NCBI GenBank assembly: GCA_009779335.1 | Contig: WREM01000038.1 | Span: 1-8,010 of the forward strand | Length of the DNA: 8,010 nt | Reading direction: 5' to 3' | Source of the DNA: Streptococcaceae bacterium | GTDB taxonomy: Bacteria > Bacillota > Bacilli > Lactobacillales > Streptococcaceae | Shown: positions 1 through 6,225 of the stretch, one piece after another | How the letters are laid out: the number at the start of each line of letters is the position of its first letter | How positions within the stretch are numbered: position 1 is the first letter of the stretch | The notes under the pieces: generated by a model | What the model was told of the DNA's origin: nothing | Databases searched by the model: none | The model's input: only the letters and a program-made list of their open reading frames with translations | Position numbers and translations under genes: made by a program

Positions 1-1122
1 ACTCCCGGTGTGGCATATTTGGTGAATAAAGAAGATGCTTCTGCAGGAGTCATGATTTCTGCCAGTCATAATCCAGCTTTAGATAACGGAATCAAATTCT
101 TTGGTTCAGACGGATTCAAGCTTGAAGATGCAGTAGAACTTGAAATTGAAGCCTTACTTGATGCACAAGAAGATACACTTCCACGTCCATCAGCACAGGG
201 TCTTGGGCAACTCCATGATTACACAGAAGCTGTGCGTAAATATCAAGCCTTCTTGAAGACGACAGCGGAGGGAGAATTTGCAGGAGTTAAGGTGGTTCTT
301 GATACAGCAAATGGAGCGGCCCATACATCTGCTCGTGCAGTGTTTGCAGATCTCAATGCAGAGATAACAGTTATCGGTGAGAATCCCGATGGATTAAATA
401 TCAATGACGGAGTAGGCTCTACTCATCCAGAACAAATGGCGAAAAAAGTTGTAGAAGTGGGAGCATCTATTGGTCTTGCCTTTGATGGTGATGCGGATCG
501 TATGATTGCTGTGGATGAAAAAGGTCAAATCGTAGATGGCGATAAAATCATGTATATCGTCGGAAAATATCTTCTTGAACAGGGAAAACTCGTGAAAGAC
601 ACAGTAGTAACAACAGTTATGTCTAATCTTGGTTTTCATCTCGCTCTCAAAGAAGCCAATATCAATTCCGTAGAAACAGCTGTTGGAGATCGTTATGTTG
701 TTGAAGAAATGAAGAAAAACAGCTATAATTTTGGTGGAGAGCAGTCAGGGCACATGATTTTCTTAGACTATAATACGACTGGAGATGGGCAACTTTCTGC
801 GATCCAACTGATGAAAGTCATGAGAGAAACAGGAAAATCTTTGTCAGAGCTTGCAGATCAAGTGACCATTTATCCACAAAAATTAGTGAATGTACGTGTA
901 GCGAATAATGCGGCTAAAGATGGAGCAATGGATGTCCCAGCCATTAAAGAAATTATTAATAAAATGGAAACAGAAATGAAGGGGCAAGGGCGTATTCTTG
1001 TTCGCCCTTCAGGGACTGAGCCTCTCTTGCGTGTTATGGCAGAAGCACCAACGGATGAAATGGTCAATCATGTAGTCGATACTATTGTTCAAGTCGTAGA
1101 AGAAGAAATCGGTGTAAAATAA
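1..1122 (+). CDS. glmM: Phosphoglucosamine mutase, 3' part (5' end outside window)
   Basis: GlmM interconverts glucosamine-6-phosphate and glucosamine-1-phosphate in the cytoplasm, the step before UDP-GlcNAc for peptidoglycan. The reading frame is open from base 1 (TPGVAYL...), so the ATG-like start of an internal ORF is not the real start. About 373 residues are present, and the family is usually near 450, so roughly 80 N-terminal residues are missing. Family hallmarks are all visible: the phosphoserine loop ISASHNP with catalytic Ser encoded at 64-66, the metal-binding DGDADR at 484-501, the sugar-binding GGEQSGH at 733-753, and the phosphate-binding RPSGTEP at 1003-1023. SASHNP plus GEQSGH separates GlmM from general phosphomannomutases. 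The C-terminus is intact, with a TAA stop and a terminator 13 nt later, so this is the last gene of its transcription unit. Nothing unusual is seen. Confidence 0.97.
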   Translation, partial: TPGVAYLVNKEDASAGVMISASHNPALDNGIKFFGSDGFKLEDAVELEIEALLDAQEDTLPRPSAQGLGQLHDYTEAVRKYQAFLKTTAEGEFAGVKVVLDTANGAAHTSARAVFADLNAEITVIGENPDGLNINDGVGSTHPEQMAKKVVEVGASIGLAFDGDADRMIAVDEKGQIVDGDKIMYIVGKYLLEQGKLVKDTVVTTVMSNLGFHLALKEANINSVETAVGDRYVVEEMKKNSYNFGGEQSGHMIFLDYNTTGDGQLSAIQLMKVMRETGKSLSELADQVTIYPQKLVNVRVANNAAKDGAMDVPAIKEIINKMETEMKGQGRILVRPSGTEPLLRVMAEAPTDEMVNHVVDTIVQVVEEEIGVK

Positions 1123-1135
1123 AATTTCGTTTAAT

Positions 1136-1156
1136 AACTCCTGATGGAGTTTTTTT
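1136..1156 (+). terminator. Rho-independent terminator after glmM
   Basis: A 6-bp stem AACTCC/GGAGTT with a TGAT tetraloop is followed by a run of seven T (1150-1156). It lies 13 nt after the glmM stop and 26 nt before the -35 box of the next operon, so it should separate glmM transcription from the trehalose genes. Confidence 0.85.
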
Positions 1157-1182
1157 GTTATCAAAATAAGATTTAACTTTCC

Positions 1183-1211
1183 TTGAAAAAACGCTTACAT
1201 TTTGTTATAAT
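1183..1211 (+). promoter_or_regulatory. Sigma-A promoter of the trehalose operon
   Basis: The -35 box TTGAAA (1183-1188) and a perfect -10 box TATAAT (1206-1211) are separated by exactly 17 nt. The predicted transcription start is near 1218, giving a leader of about 48 nt before the IIA start codon. This is the only strong two-box promoter in the window. A cre-like site lies between the two boxes and a TreR-type palindrome lies just downstream, so the promoter appears to be doubly controlled. Confidence 0.85.
1186..1199 (+). promoter_or_regulatory. cre-like site (probable CcpA binding)
   Basis: AAAAAACGCTTACA matches the catabolite-responsive element consensus TGWAANCGNTNWCA at all positions except the first two (T and G). 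It overlaps the end of the -35 box and most of the spacer. Binding of CcpA with HPr(Ser-P) here would be expected to block RNA polymerase when a preferred sugar is present. The CGCTTACA half is a perfect match and the left half is degraded to an A run, so affinity may be moderate. The site is inferred from sequence only. Confidence 0.6.
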
Positions 1212-1221
1212 GTTCCTGTGA

Positions 1222-1237
1222 ACTTGTATATACAAGT
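1222..1237 (+). promoter_or_regulatory. TreR-type operator palindrome
   Basis: ACTTGTATATACAAGT is a perfect 16-bp palindrome. Its core TTGTATATACAA (1224-1235) is the operator sequence known for TreR, the GntR/HutC-family trehalose repressor of Bacillus subtilis. It starts about 4 nt after the predicted transcription start, a classical roadblock position. TreR releases DNA on binding trehalose-6-phosphate, the product of the transporter encoded downstream. No second copy was seen in the window, and the repressor gene itself is not here. Confidence 0.8.
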
Positions 1238-1265
1238 CAAAAAAATTAAAGAAAGGAGCAGGAAT

Positions 1266-1754
1266 ATGCTAGGTTTTGGAAAGAAACAAAAAGAGCTTTC
1301 TGATGATAAGAGTTTGTACGCTCCATTGTCAGGTCAGATCATCGAGTTAGAAAAAGTCTCAGATCCTATTTTTGCAAAAAAAGTAATGGGAGATGGATAT
1401 GCTGTTGAGCCCACAGATACTAAAATTATCAGCCCGGTAGCAGGTACAGTAAGCTTGGTACAAGGGCACGCCATTGGTCTCATGCGAGCAGATGGTTTGG
1501 AGATTTTACTTCATGTAGGGATTGACACAGTCAGTCTTAATGGAGCTCCCTTTAACTTCAAGGTCAAAGTAGGAGATGTGGTTGATGGTGGAGATGTCTT
1601 GGGTAAAGTTGATTGGCTTCAAGTAGAAGCAGCAGGAATGCCCAAAACAACAATGGTTTTAATTACCAACACTGCAGACAAGCTTGCGGATTTGCAAGTG
1701 GATTATATCCAGGCAGATGCAGGTCAAAAAATTGGTCAAGCAACTGCAAAATAA
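1266..1754 (+). CDS. PTS glucose-family enzyme IIA (stand-alone IIA of the trehalose operon)
   Basis: A 162-residue single-domain protein of the PTS IIA-Glc (Crr-like) family. It accepts phosphate from HPr on a histidine and hands it to the IIB cysteine of the permease. The IIA type-1 signature GLEILLHVGIDTV spans about residues 77-89. The phosphorylated His is H83 and the second active-site His is H68 (in GHAIG), which are the positions used in Bacillus IIA-Glc. The start is the ATG at 1266, with AAAGGAG at 1252-1258, 7 nt upstream. An in-frame GTG at 1218 would add 16 residues (MNLYIQV...) but lies at the transcription start and would translate the operator, so it is rejected. The permease gene follows after 38 nt. 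The pairing suggests IIA serves trehalose, although IIA proteins of this family can cross-serve other glucose-family permeases. Confidence 0.93.
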   Translation: MLGFGKKQKELSDDKSLYAPLSGQIIELEKVSDPIFAKKVMGDGYAVEPTDTKIISPVAGTVSLVQGHAIGLMRADGLEILLHVGIDTVSLNGAPFNFKVKVGDVVDGGDVLGKVDWLQVEAAGMPKTTMVLITNTADKLADLQVDYIQADAGQKIGQATAK

Positions 1755-1792
1755 AAAAGTTATTATTCATACGTTATTAAAGGAGGCCTATT

Positions 1793-3433
1793 ATGGCAGA
1801 TTACAAAAATCTTGCAACTGACATTATATCAGCTGTAGGTGGAGAATCAAACATCACGAAAGTGATTCATTGTATCACTCGTTTACGTTTTTATCTTGTA
1901 GATGAAACAAAAGCAGACACTGAAAAATTAGAAGCAATGAGTGGCGTTGCAGCCGCAGTCTATAACGGAAATCTTGGCCAATATCAAGTGGTTATCGGGC
2001 AAGCTGTTGAAGACGTTTATGATGAAGTTGTTGCACAACTTGGAGATCGTGTGGTAGATAGTGAAGCAACAGCTGATGCAGTTGCTGAAACAGGTGGAGG
2101 TACAGGGAAATCTGGGAATCCATTTATCCGTGCTTTCCAAACTGTGATTGGGACTATCACAGGATCTATGATGCCTATCATCGGACTTTTGGCAGCAGGT
2201 GGGATGATTAACGGGCTTGCCAATTTATTTAAGATTCAACCCGCAGGAAGTATGATTTTCCCCGCAAATATCAATGCTCATTTATTAGATCCTAATGGAT
2301 CAACCTTTATTATCATTACGACGGCTGCAATGGCACCTTTCTACTTTTTGCCAGTTCTTGTTGGTTTCTCTGCTGCTCGTCAACTTAAAGCAAATGAGTA
2401 TGTTGTCGCAGCGGTTATGGGTGTATTTCTTGACCCTAACCTTCGTGGTGCAATTAATACAGTTAAGACGGTTACAGTCAATGGTTTAGACTATACAAAC
2501 TATACACAACCTAGTTTACATGAAGTTCTTGGAGTACATTTCACATCTAATTTCTTTGGTATTCCGATTGCCTTTCCTGATCCAACAGGTTATCCATCCT
2601 ACGCTTATACAATCTTCCCTGCAATATGTGCGGCAGTTATTGCAGCACCACTTGGAAGATGGCTTCGTAAACATTTACCTATTGCAATGCGTCAAATCTT
2701 CGAACCAATGATTACTTTCTTCGTTACATTGACTGTAGTTATGGTAGCTGTTGGTCCTATCATGAATTTGATTGGAGGAGCTTTAGGTAATGGAGTAACT
2801 TGGCTCATCGGTAATGGAGACAACTTGATTCAGTTAGGTATTGCTGCCATAATTATTGGTGGACTTTATCAATGTTTGGTTATTTTTGGTCTTCATTGGC
2901 TCATTATTCCTATCCTTACACTTCAATTAGCAAATACAGGTCAATCAAACATTAATATGATTGTTAGCTTCACTATGTTAGCACAAGGGGTTGGAGCACT
3001 CGCTGTCTTCTTCAAGACAAGAAAAGAAGATATGAAAGGGCTTGCCCTTCCTGCCAGTCTTTCCGCATTCATGGGTGTTACTGAACCAGCGATTTACGGA
3101 ATTAACTTGAAGTATATCCGTGTATTTATTATGAGTTCCATTGGAGCCGCAATAGGTGCAGGTGTAGGTGGATTTATGGGATTACAAATGTATGGTTTCT
3201 CTGGTTCATTGATTGGTTTCCCAAGCTTTATCAGTAATCCAATGGCAGATAAATTACATGTAAGTCCACATACTTTCCTTGGTATGAGTAATCTTACTAT
3301 TTTCTGGATTGCGACAATCGTAACAATTATTGTAGCTTTCGCTCTCGTATGGATGTTTGGATACAAAGATTCAGATGAAATGGGTGCAGGCGTTGAAAAG
3401 AAAAATGCATTTAAGGATGCAGTTAAACAATAA
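1793..3433 (+). CDS. treP: PTS trehalose-type IIBC permease
   Basis: A 546-residue membrane permease that imports a sugar while phosphorylating it. The IIB domain is at about residues 1-85, with phosphorylated Cys27 in VIHCITRLRF and the QYQVVIG strand at 64-70. An Ala/Gly-rich linker covers about 88-108. A IIC domain of the glucose/sucrose/beta-glucoside superfamily follows, with many hydrophobic segments, a GLHW motif at 366-369 and the hallmark GVTEPAIYGINL at about 428-439. It has no IIA domain, which fits the separate IIA gene 38 nt upstream. The start codon is preceded by AAAGGAGG at 1779-1786, 6 nt away. The IIBC sequence alone would not separate trehalose from sucrose or beta-glucoside specificity. 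The trehalose call rests on the downstream trehalose-6-phosphate hydrolase and the TreR-type operator. Confidence 0.85.
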   Translation: MADYKNLATDIISAVGGESNITKVIHCITRLRFYLVDETKADTEKLEAMSGVAAAVYNGNLGQYQVVIGQAVEDVYDEVVAQLGDRVVDSEATADAVAETGGGTGKSGNPFIRAFQTVIGTITGSMMPIIGLLAAGGMINGLANLFKIQPAGSMIFPANINAHLLDPNGSTFIIITTAAMAPFYFLPVLVGFSAARQLKANEYVVAAVMGVFLDPNLRGAINTVKTVTVNGLDYTNYTQPSLHEVLGVHFTSNFFGIPIAFPDPTGYPSYAYTIFPAICAAVIAAPLGRWLRKHLPIAMRQIFEPMITFFVTLTVVMVAVGPIMNLIGGALGNGVTWLIGNGDNLIQLGIAAIIIGGLYQCLVIFGLHWLIIPILTLQLANTGQSNINMIVSFTMLAQGVGALAVFFKTRKEDMKGLALPASLSAFMGVTEPAIYGINLKYIRVFIMSSIGAAIGAGVGGFMGLQMYGFSGSLIGFPSFISNPMADKLHVSPHTFLGMSNLTIFWIATIVTIIVAFALVWMFGYKDSDEMGAGVEKKNAFKDAVKQ

Positions 3434-3440
3434 ACAAATG

Positions 3441-3476
3441 ACAGGGCAGTTGGATTTATCTGATGGTCCTGTTTTT
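3441..3476 (+). terminator. Intra-operon terminator-like hairpin between permease and hydrolase
   Basis: A 7-bp stem ACAGGGC (3441-3447) pairs with GTCCTGT (3466-3472) with one G-U pair and an 18-nt loop, and is followed by five T (3472-3476). It begins 7 nt after the permease stop. No convincing promoter lies between it and the hydrolase start at 3507, so complete termination would leave the hydrolase unexpressed. It is best read as a leaky terminator or an mRNA stability element that sets the permease-to-hydrolase ratio. The long loop makes it weaker than the other terminators here. Confidence 0.6.
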
Positions 3477-3506
3477 ACAAATCAAATTTAGTGTAAAGGA
3501 GAAACT

Positions 3507-5120
3507 ATGTCAACATTAAGTGAAAAAGTAATTTATCAAATTTATCCTAAGTCATGGCTAGATACCACAGGTTCAGGAGTTGGAGATTTGAATGGCATCA
3601 CGGAGAAGTTACCCTATGTTGCCGAATTAGGAGTGGATGTGATTTGGCTTAATCCATTTTATCCAAGTCCACAGCGTGACAATGGCTATGACATATCAAA
3701 TTATACAGCGATTGATTCCCTATTTGGAACGATGGCAGACTTTGAGCGAATGGTCGCTAGAGGTAAAGAGCTTGGCCTTGAATTCATGCTAGACATGGTC
3801 CTCAATCATGTTTCTACAGAGCATGAATGGTTCAAGAAAGCTCTTGCTGGGGATAAATATTATCAAGATTTCTTTATCTTAAGAGATGAGCCAACAGACT
3901 GGATTTCTAAATTTGGAGGGAACGCATGGGCACCCTTTGGAGATACAGGTAAATATTATTTGCATCTCTATGATGTGACACAGGCAGACCTTAATTGGCG
4001 AAATGAAAATGTCCGCAAAGCACTCTTCGAAGTCGTAAATTTTTGGCGAGATAAAGGAATATCAGGTTTTCGCTTTGACGTTATTAATGTCATTGGTAAG
4101 GATGCTGTATTGCAGAACAATCCTGAATCTGAAGGGAAATTTGAATATACTGATAAACCCATTACCCATGATTATCTTCAAATGCTCAATAAAGAAACCT
4201 TTGGACAGGATGCACATTCGGTTACTGTGGGGGAGATGAGTTCTACAACTATTGAAAACTCTATTCTCTACACACGACCTGACCGTAAAGAGCTCAGTAT
4301 GGTCTTCAATTTTCATCATTTGAAGACAGATTATGCCAATGGTGAAAAATGGACAAAATCAGCTTTTGATTTTCCAATGTTAAAAAATCTCTTCCATGAA
4401 TGGGGAGAAAAAATGTCAGAAGGACAGGGATGGTCAGCTACTTTCTGGAATAATCATGATCAGCCTCGGGCACTCAATCGTTTTGTGGATGTCAAGAATT
4501 TCCGTGTTAAAGGAGCGACTATGCTTGCTGCAGCCATTCATTTAAGTCGTGGGATACCCTTCATTTATATGGGTGAGGAAATTGGAATGGTTGACCCGGA
4601 CTATGATTCAGTTCACGATTATAATGATTTGGAGGCTTTGAATGCCTATCATATGCTTGTAGAACAAGGTAAGACAGAAAAGGAAGCCTTTGAAGTCCTC
4701 ATTACGAAATCTCGGGATAATGCACGTACACCTATGCAATGGGATGAGAGTGAACACGCAGGATTTACATCGGGAACACCGTGGCTAAAGGTTGGAAAGC
4801 ATAAGGACATCAATGTTTCTAATGATAAAGGCGGAGAGATTTATAGCTTTTATAAAGAAATGATTAAACTTCGCAAATCAGAGAAAATTATTTCTGAGGG
4901 AACCTATAAATCTGCACTTAAGGATGATACTCATATTTATGCGTTTGTGCGTGAGTATGATAGTCAAAAACTGCTTGTTCTTACTAATTTTTCTAATCAA
5001 ATTGTTGATTATATCTTACCTGTTGAATTTGAAAATGCAGAGATTTTAGTCAATAACTATGATGATTATCAAGTAGGACAAATGCAACCATATCAAGCGG
5101 TAGCCTTGTTGATTAAATAA
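3507..5120 (+). CDS. treA: Trehalose-6-phosphate hydrolase (GH13)
   Basis: A 537-residue cytoplasmic GH13 enzyme that hydrolyses trehalose-6-phosphate to glucose and glucose-6-phosphate (called TreA in Bacillus, TreC in E. coli). Conserved GH13 residues are present: DMVLNH ending at H101, nucleophile D191 in GFRFDV, acid/base E243 in VGEMSS, and transition-state stabiliser D318 in NNHDQPR. The N-terminal VIYQIYPKSW-DTTGSG block and the FNFHHLKTDY-GEKWT block at about 268-283 closely match TreA/TreC proteins and differ from dextran or oligo-1,6-glucosidases, the main alternative. An all-beta C-terminal domain follows the barrel at about residue 460 onward. The start has AAAGGAG at 3495-3501, 5 nt upstream. 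It is the third gene of the operon, separated from the permease by a 73-nt gap that contains a hairpin. No defects are seen. Confidence 0.93.
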   Translation: MSTLSEKVIYQIYPKSWLDTTGSGVGDLNGITEKLPYVAELGVDVIWLNPFYPSPQRDNGYDISNYTAIDSLFGTMADFERMVARGKELGLEFMLDMVLNHVSTEHEWFKKALAGDKYYQDFFILRDEPTDWISKFGGNAWAPFGDTGKYYLHLYDVTQADLNWRNENVRKALFEVVNFWRDKGISGFRFDVINVIGKDAVLQNNPESEGKFEYTDKPITHDYLQMLNKETFGQDAHSVTVGEMSSTTIENSILYTRPDRKELSMVFNFHHLKTDYANGEKWTKSAFDFPMLKNLFHEWGEKMSEGQGWSATFWNNHDQPRALNRFVDVKNFRVKGATMLAAAIHLSRGIPFIYMGEEIGMVDPDYDSVHDYNDLEALNAYHMLVEQGKTEKEAFEVLITKSRDNARTPMQWDESEHAGFTSGTPWLKVGKHKDINVSNDKGGEIYSFYKEMIKLRKSEKIISEGTYKSALKDDTHIYAFVREYDSQKLLVLTNFSNQIVDYILPVEFENAEILVNNYDDYQVGQMQPYQAVALLIK

Positions 5121-5121
5121 G

Positions 5122-5145
5122 AAAAAGCGATACTATCGCTTTTTT
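5122..5145 (+). terminator. Rho-independent terminator of the trehalose operon
   Basis: A stem GCGAT/ATCGC with an ACT loop is flanked by five A on the left and six T on the right (5140-5145), so the helix can extend to about 10 bp. It starts directly after the hydrolase stop. The A and T flanks also make it a possible terminator on the minus strand. Confidence 0.9.
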
Positions 5146-5148
5146 ATA

Positions 5149-5157
5149 TGATATAAT
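5149..5157 (+). promoter_or_regulatory. Extended -10 promoter of the SGNH hydrolase-tsaE unit
   Basis: TGATATAAT is an exact extended -10 element (TGnTATAAT) with TATAAT at 5152-5157. A -35 at 17 nt spacing would be GATACT (5129-5134), a poor match that falls inside the preceding terminator hairpin. Transcription would begin near 5164, giving a leader of about 18 nt that just accommodates the ribosome binding site AAAGGGAG at 5168-5175. Confidence 0.75.
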
Positions 5158-5181
5158 GAATAGAAAGAAAGGGAGCCTATC

Positions 5182-5742
5182 ATGAAAATTGTGATTTTTG
5201 GAGATTCTATTACCAATGGTTATTATCGAATTGGGCCAAGTGCTACGACTCTTTTAAAAGATGGTATTGAACAACTTAATCCTGAGATTGAAGTTACTCT
5301 CAAGGGAATCAATGGACAGACGACAGCAGACGGACTGCAACGTATGGATGATATTCTTGAACAACATGCAGACAAGGTATTGATGTTCTTTGGAGCGAAC
5401 GATGCCGCATACTATGTTCCCATTACATCAGTAGACTATGAAAAAAATCTATGTCAGATGGTAGAAAAAATAGGCAAAGACAAAGTAATTCTCATGACTA
5501 GTCCCTATTGTAACGAAACTTTAGGAGATGGAACTCGCAAGAACAGCTATGTTATACGATATGTTTCCCAATCTAAACAAGTTGCTCAAAAGTATGATTT
5601 GCCTTTGATTGATGTTTATCAAGCCATGATTAATCAAAAAAATCCTGATTCATGGTTACAGTCGGACGGGTTGCATTTTTCTGAGTGGGGTTATGAAAAT
5701 TTGGCAAGGTTAATTGTGGCTACATTAGAGGATTTGAAATGA
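5182..5742 (+). CDS. SGNH/GDSL-family hydrolase (esterase/lipase-like)
   Basis: A 186-residue single-domain SGNH hydrolase with no signal peptide or membrane segment, so it is probably cytoplasmic. The four family blocks are visible: catalytic S9 in FGDSIT (block I), a GING glycine at 42-45 (block II), N73 in FGAND (block III), and D162/H165 in SDGLHFSEWG (block V). Family members cleave ester or thioester bonds in lipids, acyl-CoA or acetylated sugars, and the true substrate cannot be told from sequence. The start has AAAGGGAG 6 nt upstream. The gene overlaps tsaE by 4 nt (ATGA), so the two are co-transcribed and probably translationally coupled. That linkage points to a housekeeping role but does not specify it. 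Confidence 0.85.
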   Translation: MKIVIFGDSITNGYYRIGPSATTLLKDGIEQLNPEIEVTLKGINGQTTADGLQRMDDILEQHADKVLMFFGANDAAYYVPITSVDYEKNLCQMVEKIGKDKVILMTSPYCNETLGDGTRKNSYVIRYVSQSKQVAQKYDLPLIDVYQAMINQKNPDSWLQSDGLHFSEWGYENLARLIVATLEDLK

Positions 5743-6170
5743 GATTAGATGAAAAGCAGATGCTAGAATTTGCAGAAAAATTAGGGAGAAAGCTAGAATC
5801 TGGCGACATTCTTATCTTAACTGGAGATTTAGGAGCAGGGAAAACCACCTTTACCAAAGGTTTGGCATTGGGATTAGATATTGGGCAAATGATAAAAAGT
5901 CCCACCTATACCATTATCCGTGAATATGAGGGACGTTTATCACTTTACCACATGGATGTTTATCGTACGGGTGAAGATGCAGATTCTATTGATTTAGACG
6001 ATTATCTTTTTGGTGAAGGCGTCTCAGTTATTGAATGGGGTCAGCTTTTAGGAGGGCATTTGCCTGAGGAATATTTAGAAATCATCATTGAGAGAGAAGG
6101 AAATACAGATTATCGAAAGCTTTCTCTTTTGCCTCATGGCTCTCGCTATGAAAAATTTTTAGAAGAATAA
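5739..6170 (+). CDS. tsaE: tRNA threonylcarbamoyladenosine biosynthesis ATPase TsaE
   Basis: TsaE is the ATPase that works with TsaB, TsaC and TsaD to make t6A at position 37 of ANN-decoding tRNAs. The protein has 143 residues, close to the usual length of about 150. The Walker A/P-loop GDLGAGKTT is at residues 29-37. The family markers SPTYTI (54-59), HMDVYR (71-76) and VIEW (97-100) follow in the right order. The start codon overlaps the upstream stop (ATGA), with GAGG at 5728-5731, 7 nt before the ATG, so it can be translated by coupling. In streptococci such as S. pneumoniae, from memory, tsaE lies close to an acetyltransferase gene and an LCP gene. Here the LCP gene follows directly. Confidence 0.95.
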   Translation: MRLDEKQMLEFAEKLGRKLESGDILILTGDLGAGKTTFTKGLALGLDIGQMIKSPTYTIIREYEGRLSLYHMDVYRTGEDADSIDLDDYLFGEGVSVIEWGQLLGGHLPEEYLEIIIEREGNTDYRKLSLLPHGSRYEKFLEE

Positions 6171-6210
6171 AAAATACATTTAGCGTATTTAAGGTGAAAG
6201 GTTCAAAATT

Positions 6211-6219
6211 TGGTATAAT
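6211..6219 (+). promoter_or_regulatory. Extended -10 promoter directly abutting the LCP start codon
   Basis: TGGTATAAT is an exact TGnTATAAT extended -10 element, with TATAAT at 6214-6219. No recognisable -35 box is found at 16-18 nt spacing. The ATG of the LCP gene begins at 6226, only 6 nt after the -10 hexamer. Transcription normally starts 6-7 nt after this hexamer, so the first transcribed base should be at or next to the A of the ATG. This predicts a leaderless mRNA. Confidence 0.7.
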
Positions 6220-6225
6220 AGATTT

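Noticed and set aside
394..639. Minus-strand open frame of 81 codons within glmM
   Set aside because: It lies wholly inside a conserved gene, has no ribosome binding site or family resemblance, and is a shadow of the plus-strand codons. The same applies to minus-strand frames at 870-1067, 1928-2140, 2017-2223, 3094-3366, 3968-4162, 4062-4319 and 5720-5905.
1218..1265. GTG start at 1218 extending the IIA protein by 16 residues
   Set aside because: It coincides with the predicted transcription start, lacks a ribosome binding site and would translate the operator. The ATG at 1266 has AAAGGAG 7 nt upstream and gives the usual 162-residue IIA.
1757..1792. Separate promoter for the permease in the 38-nt gap after the IIA gene
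   Set aside because: The gap holds only a strong ribosome binding site and no convincing -35/-10 pair. The two genes appear co-transcribed.
2295..2711. Two short plus-strand open frames (2295-2489 and 2520-2711) inside the permease gene
   Set aside because: They are Leu-rich frame-shifted readings of the membrane-protein codons, with no ribosome binding sites. The permease reading frame is intact and full length.
6172..6190. Possible terminator after tsaE (AAATAC/GTATTT, 7-nt loop)
   Set aside because: The stem is short and AT-rich and is followed by AAGG, not a T run. It is unlikely to terminate transcription.
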